A DNA stretch of 13,711 nucleotides, from the NCBI GenBank assembly GCA_035622315.1, contig DASPVP010000033.1:1-13711 (forward strand), in the 5' to 3' direction. Numbering within the stretch: the first letter of the stretch is position 1; the number at the start of each line of letters is the position of its first letter. Under the pieces are notes generated by a model, which was given only the letters and a program-made list of their open reading frames with translations, was not told the DNA's origin and made no database searches. Positions 1-6,599 of this stretch are shown in pieces. This DNA comes from JAJPHJ01 sp035622315 (GTDB lineage Bacteria; Vulcanimicrobiota; Vulcanimicrobiia; Eremiobacterales; Eremiobacteraceae). The position numbers and the translations under genes were made by a program.

Positions 1-51
1 AAGCAGATATGCCAGTACGTGCTCGAGCGTTTTAGGCGCAAGAAGGCCTGA
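1..51 (+). CDS. C-terminal end of an unidentified upstream gene (partial)
   Basis: The first frame is open from base 1 and ends in TGA at 49-51, giving 16 residues with a basic tail (ending RRKKA). The next gene starts only two bases after this stop and its ribosome binding site (AGAAGG, 41-46) lies inside this tail, which suggests the two genes are co-transcribed. The fragment is too short to identify the family; coding is inferred only from the open frame and tight spacing. Confidence 0.45.
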   Translation, partial: KQICQYVLERFRRKKA

Positions 52-53
52 GG

Positions 54-461
54 ATGTCGCAAGAGATCGGCTCGCAGCTCCCGCCACCCCTGCGCTTCGA
101 GTTCGGCGCTCATCCGAGCGGCGGTTTGCCCAAAGCGATCCTCTTGCTCACGATGGACGACGACGGCGCCCCACGGGTCGCCATCCTGGGCGCGCCGGAG
201 ATGAAAGCGCATGACGGATCGCACATCCACTTCGTCATCTCGACGCGCAGCTCGACCTGTGCGAACCTGCGTCGCGCGAAAAAAGCGGCCCTGTGGTGCG
301 TGCTCGACGCGGCCGCCTATTGCATCCGCGGGGAAGTCGCCGCAACGCCGACGCCGAGCGACGACGAGTTTTGCACGTTTGAGTTGACGGTCAGTTCGGT
401 GTTGATGGATTTCCAAACCGACTCACCCATGGTCTCAGGCCCGACCTACAAACGCATGTAG
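54..461 (+). CDS. Small FMN-binding split-barrel-like (PPOX-type) protein
   Basis: This 135-residue protein has the look of the pyridoxamine-phosphate-oxidase-like split-barrel group. There is a strand-rich run ending in DDDGAPRVA (35-43), an acidic position after it, then a RSSTCANLRR segment (65-74) in the place where such proteins contact the FMN phosphate or describe residues 'per day of data', followed by an alanine-rich helix and a strand YCIRGEV (89-95). There is no signal peptide or membrane segment. The ATG at 54 is preceded by AGAAGG at a 7-base spacing, inside the end of the upstream gene, so the pair is probably one transcript. The assignment rests on pattern recognition; cofactor and substrate cannot be told, and it could be a non-catalytic family member. 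Confidence 0.5.
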   Translation: MSQEIGSQLPPPLRFEFGAHPSGGLPKAILLLTMDDDGAPRVAILGAPEMKAHDGSHIHFVISTRSSTCANLRRAKKAALWCVLDAAAYCIRGEVAATPTPSDDEFCTFELTVSSVLMDFQTDSPMVSGPTYKRM

Positions 462-473
462 CCGAGATGTACC

Positions 474-521
474 GGCGGACCGTCAGGTCCGCCCGAGGTG
501 AGGCCGACCTAAAGGTCGGCC
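474..521. repeat. Two tandem perfect hairpins between convergent genes
   Basis: GGCGGACC (474-481) pairs perfectly with GGTCCGCC (486-493) across the loop GTCA. Eight bases later GGCCGACC (502-509) pairs perfectly with GGTCGGCC (514-521) across the loop TAAA. Both are 8-bp stems with 4-base loops, closely related in sequence to each other. They fill the 81-base gap between the ends of two converging genes, so a role as a bidirectional terminator or a REP-like transcript stabiliser is plausible. No T-tract follows either stem, so classical intrinsic termination is not supported. Another GGTCGGCC lies at 551-558 inside the end of the neighbouring gene and could pair alternatively. Confidence 0.7.
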
Positions 522-542
522 GCTACGTATCTTGCGCGAGTG

Positions 543-2525
543 TCACGCGAGGTCGGCCCAGCGGCGCACGTATTCCTGAAATGCGAGACAAAACGCGGCG
601 TGACTCCAGGTCAAGGGCGAGACCGACAGTGGCGCGCCCGTCAGCGGATGTGCTTGTTCCGCTAAGATGCCGCTCGGCAAGGCATGGTCGCAGGCCCACT
701 GGATCTGTGACTTCGCCGCTTCGAGTTCGCTGCGCGTCTGCGCAGCGGCGATCGCGTGCTGCGCGAGCCAGAGCGTGCAGATGAACCACGGATTCCCGGG
801 CAGCGAGGGCGGCAGATCGTGGAAGCGCTGATAGTAGTCGTTTTCGTAGCGCGCGCAACCGCCGACGTCCGTGCGCAGCCACAGGCGCTCCCGGATGGCA
901 GCGACCGTCTGCATGATGCGTTCGTCGCGTGGCGAGAACATGCCGAAGTACCACAGTCCGAAGAGCGCGCTGTCCACGGTCTCGTCGCGCGATAAGCTGC
1001 CGTCCGTATTGAAACTGACCATGCGCACGAAGCGCTTGAGGTCGGGTGCCCATAAATACTTGCCGGTCGCCTGGCTGATCTCATCGGCGACCGCCATGTA
1101 CATGTTGCTGCGCCTGGTCTCGCCGAAGAGATCGGTGAACTGCGCCGCGGCGCGCAAGCCAGCCCACACGGCGCCGACGGTGAAGGCGTGCACACCGTGG
1201 CGCTCTTCCCACAAATCGTACGAGGCGAGCGGGAGCTTCGTCATGGGATCGCGGTAGCGGCACATGAAGTCGGCCGCGCGCGTGACGATCTCGCGATACA
1301 GCGGTCGGATCACCTCGACGTCACGGTACTTCTTGTAGTGCTCCCACAGCGCGCACACGACGAGCGCGGTCTCATCCTCCTGGATCGGTAGCTGCTCGCG
1401 GCCGCTCGCGTCGAGCCATGGATGCCACGAAGATCCAAGCGAGCCGTCCGGGTTGTATTTGTGCAAAAGGTAGCCGCCGGCTGTCATCGCGTTGGCGCAA
1501 AAGGTGAGAAAGTTCGCGGCGAGCGCCTGATAGTCGGCGCGGACGAGCGCCATGGACACGAGGGCGCCATCGCGCGGCCACATATAGGAGTACGTGTCGC
1601 GCGAGAACCGCAAGATGTCGGTGTCGTTGGCCGCGATGATGGCGCCATGGTTGTCGATCTGCGTCCGGATGACGAGCAGGCTGCGCTTGTATTGCGCCAC
1701 AAATCGCTCGTCGAGATCCGCCGACTCGAGCGGCTCCTTGGTCACCCACAACTTCCAATAGTCGCGCGTCCGATTGATGAACTGCGACGGCCCACGCTCG
1801 CGGACCAAGTCGTTGAGCTCGTGGATGTCTTGGTGGGACTCGGCGAGCCCCAGCCAATGATGGAACGTCACGGTCTCGCCCGCCCCGACTCCGGGCGCAT
1901 GCAGCGCGATCGTGCCGTCCACAGATCCCTGGGCGATAGGATTGCGGCTGAGCACGCCATCCTCGGCGTCGCGCCACGTCCCTTCGAGCCCATTGACCTC
2001 TTTGAGACCCGTCGCCCACGAGGAGATGCCGAAGTGATGTCCGGGATCGTCGCCGACCTGCCCGTTCATCAAGAAATAGCGGCGACGTTTGTAGGCGACG
2101 AGCGCGCCGAGGTGCGGATGGTACGCGAACGTATCGCCGACTTCATTGCCCTCGATGTGCAAATCGTAATGGAAGAACATGCGAATCTCTCGCGCAACCG
2201 GCGCGAGATTGGTGACCAGTATCTTGCGGAAGAAGATGTTGCGATCGAAATCGACGGTGTCGTTGCACACAGCGCGGAGTTGCAGCCCGGCGTGCTCGAG
2301 CGTCACGCGGCTCACGATCGAATTCTGCTCGTACGCTATCGTGCGCGTCCAACTCTCGTCTGCGAACCAGGCGAAGCCGCCATCGACCCAGACGCCCGTC
2401 CGGCAGATGTCGCCCGGGCTATGGTTCTCCGCGCCGACGTACGGGAAATAGATGTCACGAAGCTGATAAAGCCCGTCGAAGGTAATGAGCACAGACCCAT
2501 TGCCGACCGGGATGTCGCGGGGCAT
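543..2525 (-). CDS. Glycoside hydrolase family 15 (glucoamylase-type) enzyme, cytoplasmic
   Basis: This 660-residue protein has the two-part architecture of bacterial and archaeal GH15 enzymes: an N-terminal beta-sandwich (about 1-250; GNGSVLITFDG near the start is typical) and a C-terminal (alpha/alpha)6 barrel (about 275-660). The barrel shows SYMWPRDG (313-320), the acidic motif YDLWEER (436-442) holding the likely general acid (Glu440 or Glu441), and GILAEQ (619-624), whose Glu623 is the likely general base, followed by PLSVSPLTWSHA (632-643). The family inverts alpha-linkages while releasing glucose from glucans; related members cleave trehalose or isomalto-oligosaccharides, so the substrate is open. 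No signal peptide is visible, which points to an intracellular substrate such as glycogen-derived dextrins. The ATG has AAAGAG six bases upstream. It follows the STAS gene by 41 bases on the same strand, and the two are probably co-transcribed. Confidence 0.95.
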   Translation of the reverse strand: MPRDIPVGNGSVLITFDGLYQLRDIYFPYVGAENHSPGDICRTGVWVDGGFAWFADESWTRTIAYEQNSIVSRVTLEHAGLQLRAVCNDTVDFDRNIFFRKILVTNLAPVAREIRMFFHYDLHIEGNEVGDTFAYHPHLGALVAYKRRRYFLMNGQVGDDPGHHFGISSWATGLKEVNGLEGTWRDAEDGVLSRNPIAQGSVDGTIALHAPGVGAGETVTFHHWLGLAESHQDIHELNDLVRERGPSQFINRTRDYWKLWVTKEPLESADLDERFVAQYKRSLLVIRTQIDNHGAIIAANDTDILRFSRDTYSYMWPRDGALVSMALVRADYQALAANFLTFCANAMTAGGYLLHKYNPDGSLGSSWHPWLDASGREQLPIQEDETALVVCALWEHYKKYRDVEVIRPLYREIVTRAADFMCRYRDPMTKLPLASYDLWEERHGVHAFTVGAVWAGLRAAAQFTDLFGETRRSNMYMAVADEISQATGKYLWAPDLKRFVRMVSFNTDGSLSRDETVDSALFGLWYFGMFSPRDERIMQTVAAIRERLWLRTDVGGCARYENDYYQRFHDLPPSLPGNPWFICTLWLAQHAIAAAQTRSELEAAKSQIQWACDHALPSGILAEQAHPLTGAPLSVSPLTWSHAAFCLAFQEYVRRWADLA

Positions 2526-2566
2526 GGGCGCTCTTTATCGGGGAACTAGGGTCAGACCTTCGACGG

Positions 2567-2974
2567 TTACGCGGCGGTCTTCGGCTGCGCGGTGCGCAGC
2601 GCGAGCAGCGCGTCGTTGGTGCGCTCGAAGATCTTGCACGAGCGACTGCGCGCGCACAACTCGAGGATGCGCTGCAATTTCGGAGAGCCGGTGACGAGAC
2701 CGACCACGCCGCCCAGATCCGCGATCGAGCGCAACGCGCTGACGAGGGATCCAAGACCTGGCGAATCCATCCTCTTGACGCGCGAGAGGTCCAAGACGTA
2801 GCGCCAGCTGCCGCGTTGGGCGCACGCCGTCAGCTTGGTGCGCAACGCGTCCATGGCCTCGGCCGTCAGCCGGTCGCCCGCAGAGACGACTTCCACCTCA
2901 CCGGAGCTCGTCGCCCCAGCGGCAGCGGCCTGAATCCCCAAGAGCGCGGAAAAAAACTTATCGCGTGGTTGCAT
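2567..2974 (-). CDS. STAS-domain protein (SpoIIAA-like anti-sigma factor antagonist)
   Basis: This is a 135-residue single-domain protein. An N-terminal stretch of about 25 residues rich in Ala/Ser/Gly precedes a STAS fold. The hallmark strand and loop YVLDLSRVKRMDSPGLGSL (59-77) places Ser71 directly after Asp70, the position phosphorylated by partner-switching kinases in SpoIIAA/RsbV proteins. The following helix and GLVTG strand also fit. Such proteins control an anti-sigma factor or a phosphatase partner by phosphorylation of this serine. No RsbW-type kinase is visible in the window. The Shine-Dalgarno is weak (GGTG about 9 bases upstream). It lies upstream of the GH15 gene and divergently from the GAF-GGDEF gene across 177 bases. 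The family is secure; the partner is unknown. Confidence 0.88.
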   Translation of the reverse strand: MQPRDKFFSALLGIQAAAAGATSSGEVEVVSAGDRLTAEAMDALRTKLTACAQRGSWRYVLDLSRVKRMDSPGLGSLVSALRSIADLGGVVGLVTGSPKLQRILELCARSRSCKIFERTNDALLALRTAQPKTAA

Positions 2975-3078
2975 AGTTCGTCACCGTCTGTATGACGGGG
3001 CCTAGACGGCTTCGTGACGGCTTTGCCTCGGCGAGTGGACGATTGTGACCCAGGCCTCGACATCCCATATGACGGGCG

Positions 3079-3098
3079 TCGCCTCCCAGATGAGGCGA
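3079..3098. repeat. Hairpin in the divergent intergenic region
   Basis: TCGCCTC (3079-3085) and GAGGCGA (3092-3098) form a perfect 7-bp inverted repeat with a 6-base loop, in the 177-base gap (2975-3151) between the STAS gene and the GAF-GGDEF gene. The same gap has the octamer GACGGCTT twice (3005-3012 and 3016-3023) and TATGACGGG twice (around 2991 and 3069). No convincing -35/-10 pair was found in either direction. The hairpin would lie in the leader of the plus-strand gene if transcription starts upstream of it. Confidence 0.45.
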
Positions 3099-3151
3099 GC
3101 CTGAGAAATCGCAGCGCGGCGGTGCCCGATGCGGCCTCCTGCCGATAATGA

Positions 3152-5791
3152 ATGAAGAGGAAAGAAACCCGTCAGGACCTGGAGCTTCACCTGAGCACCG
3201 AAAACCCCAAACCCGCGGCAACACAGGCCGATCCAGCCGCGGAGCAGGCACGCGCCTTGAGCGCTGTCGCCGCCATCTTCGCTCATTCGACTGGCGAGAA
3301 GGCGTTCGCAGCGTTGCACGAGCTTTTGTTCGAGCGCGGCATCCGGCGCTTGACGATCGCCACGATCGATCGCGACGTGACGAGCCCGGTGCAGTACCAC
3401 TACCATGCCGATCGTGGCGCCCAAATCCCCGAGCCGCTCGACGCGCAGACGTTGGCGTTCGCGCTCGCCTCGGAGCAGTTGTGCGAGCTTCCGACGGTCG
3501 CAGGCGTTAGGAACATCGACCCCGCCGCGCGCAACACGCGCGGCCGCTTGGCGTTCGCGATGGTCGCGCCCATCCGCGTCGCCGGCGCCATCATCGGATT
3601 CTCTGCGATCCAGTCTGACGCGCCGCTCACGAGCGAGCTTGGCGCGCTCCTCGAGTGCGCGAGCGTGCTCATCGGCCAGGATCTTGAGATCGCGCGCGAG
3701 GCGGCGCTGTGCGAGCACGGAGCGAAGGAGCTGACCTTGCTGCTCGAGACCGCGCGAGCGTTGTCGAGCGGTTTGGATCTCGCGGACCTCTTCGCAAAGT
3801 TCCACACCCTCGTCGGCCGCGTCATGGACGCGTCCCTCTTCGTGGCCGCATTGCTCACTCCGGACGGCGATCAGCTCGAGATCGAATACAGTGCTGAGTT
3901 CGGGAAGCGCTCAGTCGAACGGATCCGGCTGCCGCTCACGACAGTCTCTGGCGACGTATTGAAGTCAGGACACCCCGTGATCATCCGGCGGCCTGAGGAT
4001 TGGAACACGGTCCGCTCGGTCACGCTCGGCGACGCGCAAGAACCCGCCTCGGCGCTGATCGTGCCGATGAAGCTCGGCGATCGCGTGCTCGGCGTGCTCT
4101 CGGTGCAGAGCCCGCGCGCCAATTCGTACTCCGATACCGACTGCGAACTTTTGACCGCTATCTCGGAGCAGGCAGCGGTCGCCGTCGAGAACCTGCGCAA
4201 CTTGCGCGCGAGCACGCAGCGCGCGGCCGACCTCAACCTCCTCGTAGAAGTGGCAAGCGCGGTCTCATCTGAGTTGGACCTGCATCGCGTGTTCGCGAAG
4301 ATCTACGAGCAGGTGAAACGCGTCATCGACGCGCCGCTCTTCTTCGTGGCCTTACGCTCCTCGGACGACAAGAGCGACGTGACCCTCGAGTATCTCGTGG
4401 AAGGCGAGCGCGTCTTTCCACCCGCGACGCACAGCGTCGAGGGCACGATCGTCGGCCGCGTCATCGAGGCCGGCAAACCGATCCTCGTGCGCAACACCGA
4501 AGAGCGCGACAGGCTAAGCCAAAAGCGCGTCGGCGAAGGTCCGACGACCGTGCAATCGATCGTAGCTGTGCCCATGACCGTCGGCGGACGCATCATCGGG
4601 GCGATCTCGACCCAATCCTACATCGCGAACGCCTACGACGAGCGCCATCTCAAGCTGCTCAACGCCATCGCCGAGCAATCGTCGGTCGCGGTGCAGAACG
4701 CCAAGTTGTACGAACGCGCGAAAGAGCTCGCCGAGAACGATGCGCTCACCGGGTTGCCGCATCAGCGTTCGGTCCAGGAGCGGCTCGCCTACGAGCTCAA
4801 ACGCGCGCGCCGCGCCAACGCGAAAGTCGCCCTGTTGATGATGGACATCGACAAGTTCAAGGCGTTCAACGACACGTATGGGCACCCAGTGGGCGATAGC
4901 GTGCTGAAGGAAGTCGCAGCGGTGCTGCGACGCGTGGCCCGCGAGACGGACGTCATAGGCCGCTACGGCGGCGACGAGTTCTGCGCGATCCTGCCGGACA
5001 CCGATCGCGAAGCGGCGTGGAAGTTCGCCGAGCGCCTCAACACCGAGATCACGCGCAAGCCGTTCGAGATCGACGATCGACAGTCGATCCCGATCCGCCT
5101 GTCCATCGGCGTCGCGGTGTACCCTGATGAGTGCGAAGGCCGAGAGGATCTCGTCGGCGTGGCGGACGCCGCCTTGTACGCGGCCAAACGCGGCGAAGCC
5201 GAACAAGCGCTGCGTTCGGAGGACCTGATCGCATCGCTCGAAGGCGATCTCCAGCCTTTCGGCGCGTTCATCTCCGCGCTGGCCAACGCGGGCCGGACCA
5301 AGCGCGAGCAGCTCATCAACGTCAACCATCTCGCCGCGAAATATGCGGCGGCGATCGAGCTTGACGACCATCAGCGCCACGTGCTGCTCTGTTCCGCTGC
5401 CCTGCTTGATATCGGCGAGCTTGCCATACCTGGTCTCATCCTGAGCAAACCCGGCAAGCTCGAAAAAGAAGACTACGAGATCATCAAAAAGCACCCGGAG
5501 TTCGCCTACCAGATGCTCAGCAGCTTGCGTGACTGCGAGGCCATCGCCATCGCCGTCCGTCATCACGCGGAGCGCTTCGATGGCACAGGTTATCCGCATG
5601 GTCTCGCGGGTGAGGACATCCCACGTCTGTCGCGCATCCTCGCGGTGCTCGAGGCATACGTCGCGATGACGAGCGATCGGCCGTATCGGCCCAAGAAGAC
5701 CCGCGAAGAAGCACGTCAGGAACTGCAGGCTTGCGCCGGCAAGCAGTTCGATCCGCGAGTCGTCGAGACGTTCCTCGCGCTTGACGTCTAA
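3152..5791 (+). CDS. GAF-GAF-GAF-GGDEF-(degenerate)HD-GYP signalling protein
   Basis: This 879-residue protein has no signal peptide or membrane segments, so it is a cytoplasmic sensor. Three GAF-like domains are seen at about 37-182 (weakest), 195-348 and 362-518; the latter two have the typical endings GVLSVQS (314-320) and GAISTQS (483-489). A GGDEF domain (about 523-685) has DALTGLP, MDIDKFKAFND (564-574), RYGGDEF (604-610) and an upstream RETD (597-600) matching the product-inhibition I-site, so it should make cyclic di-GMP. The C-terminal HD-GYP-type domain (about 715-879) keeps His781, His804-His805 and GTGYP (811-815). However, the HD histidine is Leu752, the adjacent GK lysine is Glu756, and the late metal-ligand Asp is Glu834, so phosphodiesterase activity is doubtful. 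The ATG at 3152 has no clear Shine-Dalgarno; a TTG at 3257 just before the first GAF is an alternative. A perfect terminator follows. Confidence 0.93.
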   Translation: MKRKETRQDLELHLSTENPKPAATQADPAAEQARALSAVAAIFAHSTGEKAFAALHELLFERGIRRLTIATIDRDVTSPVQYHYHADRGAQIPEPLDAQTLAFALASEQLCELPTVAGVRNIDPAARNTRGRLAFAMVAPIRVAGAIIGFSAIQSDAPLTSELGALLECASVLIGQDLEIAREAALCEHGAKELTLLLETARALSSGLDLADLFAKFHTLVGRVMDASLFVAALLTPDGDQLEIEYSAEFGKRSVERIRLPLTTVSGDVLKSGHPVIIRRPEDWNTVRSVTLGDAQEPASALIVPMKLGDRVLGVLSVQSPRANSYSDTDCELLTAISEQAAVAVENLRNLRASTQRAADLNLLVEVASAVSSELDLHRVFAKIYEQVKRVIDAPLFFVALRSSDDKSDVTLEYLVEGERVFPPATHSVEGTIVGRVIEAGKPILVRNTEERDRLSQKRVGEGPTTVQSIVAVPMTVGGRIIGAISTQSYIANAYDERHLKLLNAIAEQSSVAVQNAKLYERAKELAENDALTGLPHQRSVQERLAYELKRARRANAKVALLMMDIDKFKAFNDTYGHPVGDSVLKEVAAVLRRVARETDVIGRYGGDEFCAILPDTDREAAWKFAERLNTEITRKPFEIDDRQSIPIRLSIGVAVYPDECEGREDLVGVADAALYAAKRGEAEQALRSEDLIASLEGDLQPFGAFISALANAGRTKREQLINVNHLAAKYAAAIELDDHQRHVLLCSAALLDIGELAIPGLILSKPGKLEKEDYEIIKKHPEFAYQMLSSLRDCEAIAIAVRHHAERFDGTGYPHGLAGEDIPRLSRILAVLEAYVAMTSDRPYRPKKTREEARQELQACAGKQFDPRVVETFLALDV

Positions 5792-5821
5792 AGCTACGAC
5801 TCCCTAAAGGAGCGAGAAAGC

Positions 5822-5851
5822 AAAAACGCGCGACCGTGGTCGCGCGTTTTT
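5822..5851. terminator. Bidirectional intrinsic terminator
   Basis: A 13-bp perfect stem (5822-5834 with 5839-5851) has five A on the left arm, a GC-rich core CGCGCGAC, a CGTG loop and five T on the right arm. It therefore has a U-tract when read in either direction. It begins 30 bases after the stop of the GAF-GGDEF gene and ends 14 bases before the stop of the converging small gene, exactly where a shared terminator is expected. Confidence 0.93.
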
Positions 5852-5865
5852 GACCTTGCGCTCGA

Positions 5866-6021
5866 TCAGTTCTTCGAAGGAGCTTTGAGCTTCACGATGG
5901 CCAGGGCGAAGTTGTTGCCCTGGTCCTTGCGCACGAGATACCCGTCTGGTATCCGGTCGAAGAGCACGAACCCGGCTTTGAGCGCTTCTTCAAGCGTGGC
6001 GAACACCTTGATCCCAGTCAC
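5866..6021 (-). CDS. Small 51-residue protein translationally coupled to a STAS gene
   Basis: On the minus strand a GTG at 6021-6019 opens a 51-codon frame ending in TGA at 5868-5866. Its start overlaps the stop of the STAS gene in a GTGA tetranucleotide, and GGAGG lies 10 bases upstream, inside the STAS coding region. Third codon positions are about 80% G or C, as expected for a real gene in this genome. The product is a compact basic/hydrophobic protein: ATLEEALKAG (8-17) looks like an amphipathic helix, followed by FDRIPDGYLVRKDQGNN (21-37) and FALAIVKL (38-45), suggesting a helix and beta-hairpin fold. I do not recognise the family. Coupling suggests it acts with the STAS protein, for example as a small partner or regulator; that is inference. 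The gene ends just before the shared terminator. Confidence 0.75.
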   Translation of the reverse strand: MTGIKVFATLEEALKAGFVLFDRIPDGYLVRKDQGNNFALAIVKLKAPSKN

Positions 6022-6416
6022 GACGCCATCGCCTCCGCCGCGTCAGCGGCCGCAGCCTTCGAGATGAGCTGGTGCGCCTCGCTCGCGCGATCGACGACCG
6101 TGAACGAGCGTGCGATCCCGGCGAAGTCCATGAGACGGCGGACCGATGAGTTGGCACACACCACGATGGGTTTTGCCCCGTGCTCGCTCAGCCGTTTGAG
6201 GCCGGAGACAAGTGCGCCGAAACCGGACGAGTCAATGGTGCGCGTGCGCGAGAGATCGATGATCGCGTGGCTCGGCTTGCGTGCGGCGAGCCGCGCTACC
6301 GCTCGTGCGAATTGACGAGATCCAGAAACGTCGAAGTGCGACCCGATCGTGATCGAGTCGTCGGATGCCTTGATGACCCCATTGCGGAGCCGTAGCGGCA
6401 GTGTATTGGTTTTCAT
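6018..6416 (-). CDS. Second STAS-domain protein (anti-sigma factor antagonist-like)
   Basis: This 132-residue single STAS domain has AIIDLSRTRTIDSSGFGAL (51-69), in which Ser63 after Asp62 is the expected phosphorylation site of SpoIIAA/RsbV-type partner switching (Ser64 is adjacent). GAKPIVVCANSSVRRLMDFAG (85-105 region) matches the following strand and helix. The C-terminus is an alanine-rich tail. The upstream leader carries an AAGG only a few bases from the ATG and a 6-bp hairpin, so translation start signals are modest. The downstream 51-codon gene overlaps its stop by 4 bases. It is clearly related to, but not a close copy of, the STAS protein at 2567-2974; the two flank the GAF-GGDEF gene. 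No cognate kinase or phosphatase is in view. Confidence 0.9.
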   Translation of the reverse strand: MKTNTLPLRLRNGVIKASDDSITIGSHFDVSGSRQFARAVARLAARKPSHAIIDLSRTRTIDSSGFGALVSGLKRLSEHGAKPIVVCANSSVRRLMDFAGIARSFTVVDRASEAHQLISKAAAADAAEAMAS

Positions 6417-6423
6417 GACCTTG

Positions 6424-6439
6424 ACCGGCCCGAGCCGGT
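6424..6439 (-). promoter_or_regulatory. Short hairpin just upstream of the STAS start codon
   Basis: ACCGGC and GCCGGT form a perfect 6-bp stem with a 4-base loop, ending 7 bases before the STAS ATG on the minus strand. In the transcript it would sit where the ribosome lands, so it could lower or tune translation initiation. It is also short and GC-rich enough to be chance in this genome. Confidence 0.35.
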
Positions 6440-6530
6440 TCCTTCTCTTCTCTTCTACCCTTAGTACGAAGCAGACGTTTCAATCGTACCGCTCCCCAGA
6501 GACGACCCTGTGCCAGGTATGTGTCTTTTG

Positions 6531-6567
6531 TCTCAAGCGGCGTGCTTCGCCATGGAAACGCTTGAGA
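6531..6567. repeat. 9-bp inverted repeat in the gap between the scaffold gene and the STAS gene
   Basis: TCTCAAGCG (6531-6539) and CGCTTGAGA (6559-6567) are perfect inverted copies separated by 19 bases. They lie in the 183-base non-coding stretch (6417-6599) between two minus-strand genes: downstream of the IscU-like gene and upstream of the STAS gene. No U-tract follows in the minus direction, so this is not a standard terminator. It may be a dyad operator for the STAS operon or a transcript-end stem-loop. Otherwise I see no gene or clear promoter in this stretch. Confidence 0.55.
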
Positions 6568-6599
6568 GCTTTCCTATCGTCGCGCGAAGGCGTTAAAAT

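Noticed and set aside
1422..2549. 375-codon plus-strand open frame opposite the GH15 gene
   Set aside because: It lies entirely over a recognised GH15 gene and reads as a composition-driven antisense frame in high-GC DNA, rich in Arg, Val and Asp with no recognisable motif.
2975..3151. Possible cyclic-di-GMP riboswitch (GEMM) before the GAF-GGDEF gene
   Set aside because: A hairpin is present, but I could not find the conserved GEMM core or its tetraloop-receptor arrangement.
3002..3805. 267-codon minus-strand frame across the divergent intergenic region and the start of the GAF gene
   Set aside because: Most of it is opposite the first GAF domain, its translation is low-complexity and Arg-rich, and no family is recognisable.
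4514..5599. 361-codon minus-strand open frame opposite the GGDEF and HD-GYP-like region
   Set aside because: Antisense shadow of a well-supported multidomain gene; no motif or start signal of its own.
5901..5923. Inverted repeat CCAGGGC-N9-GCCCTGG as a separate regulatory element
   Set aside because: It lies inside the small coding frame at 5866-6021 and is explained by its codons; there is no U-tract or promoter context.
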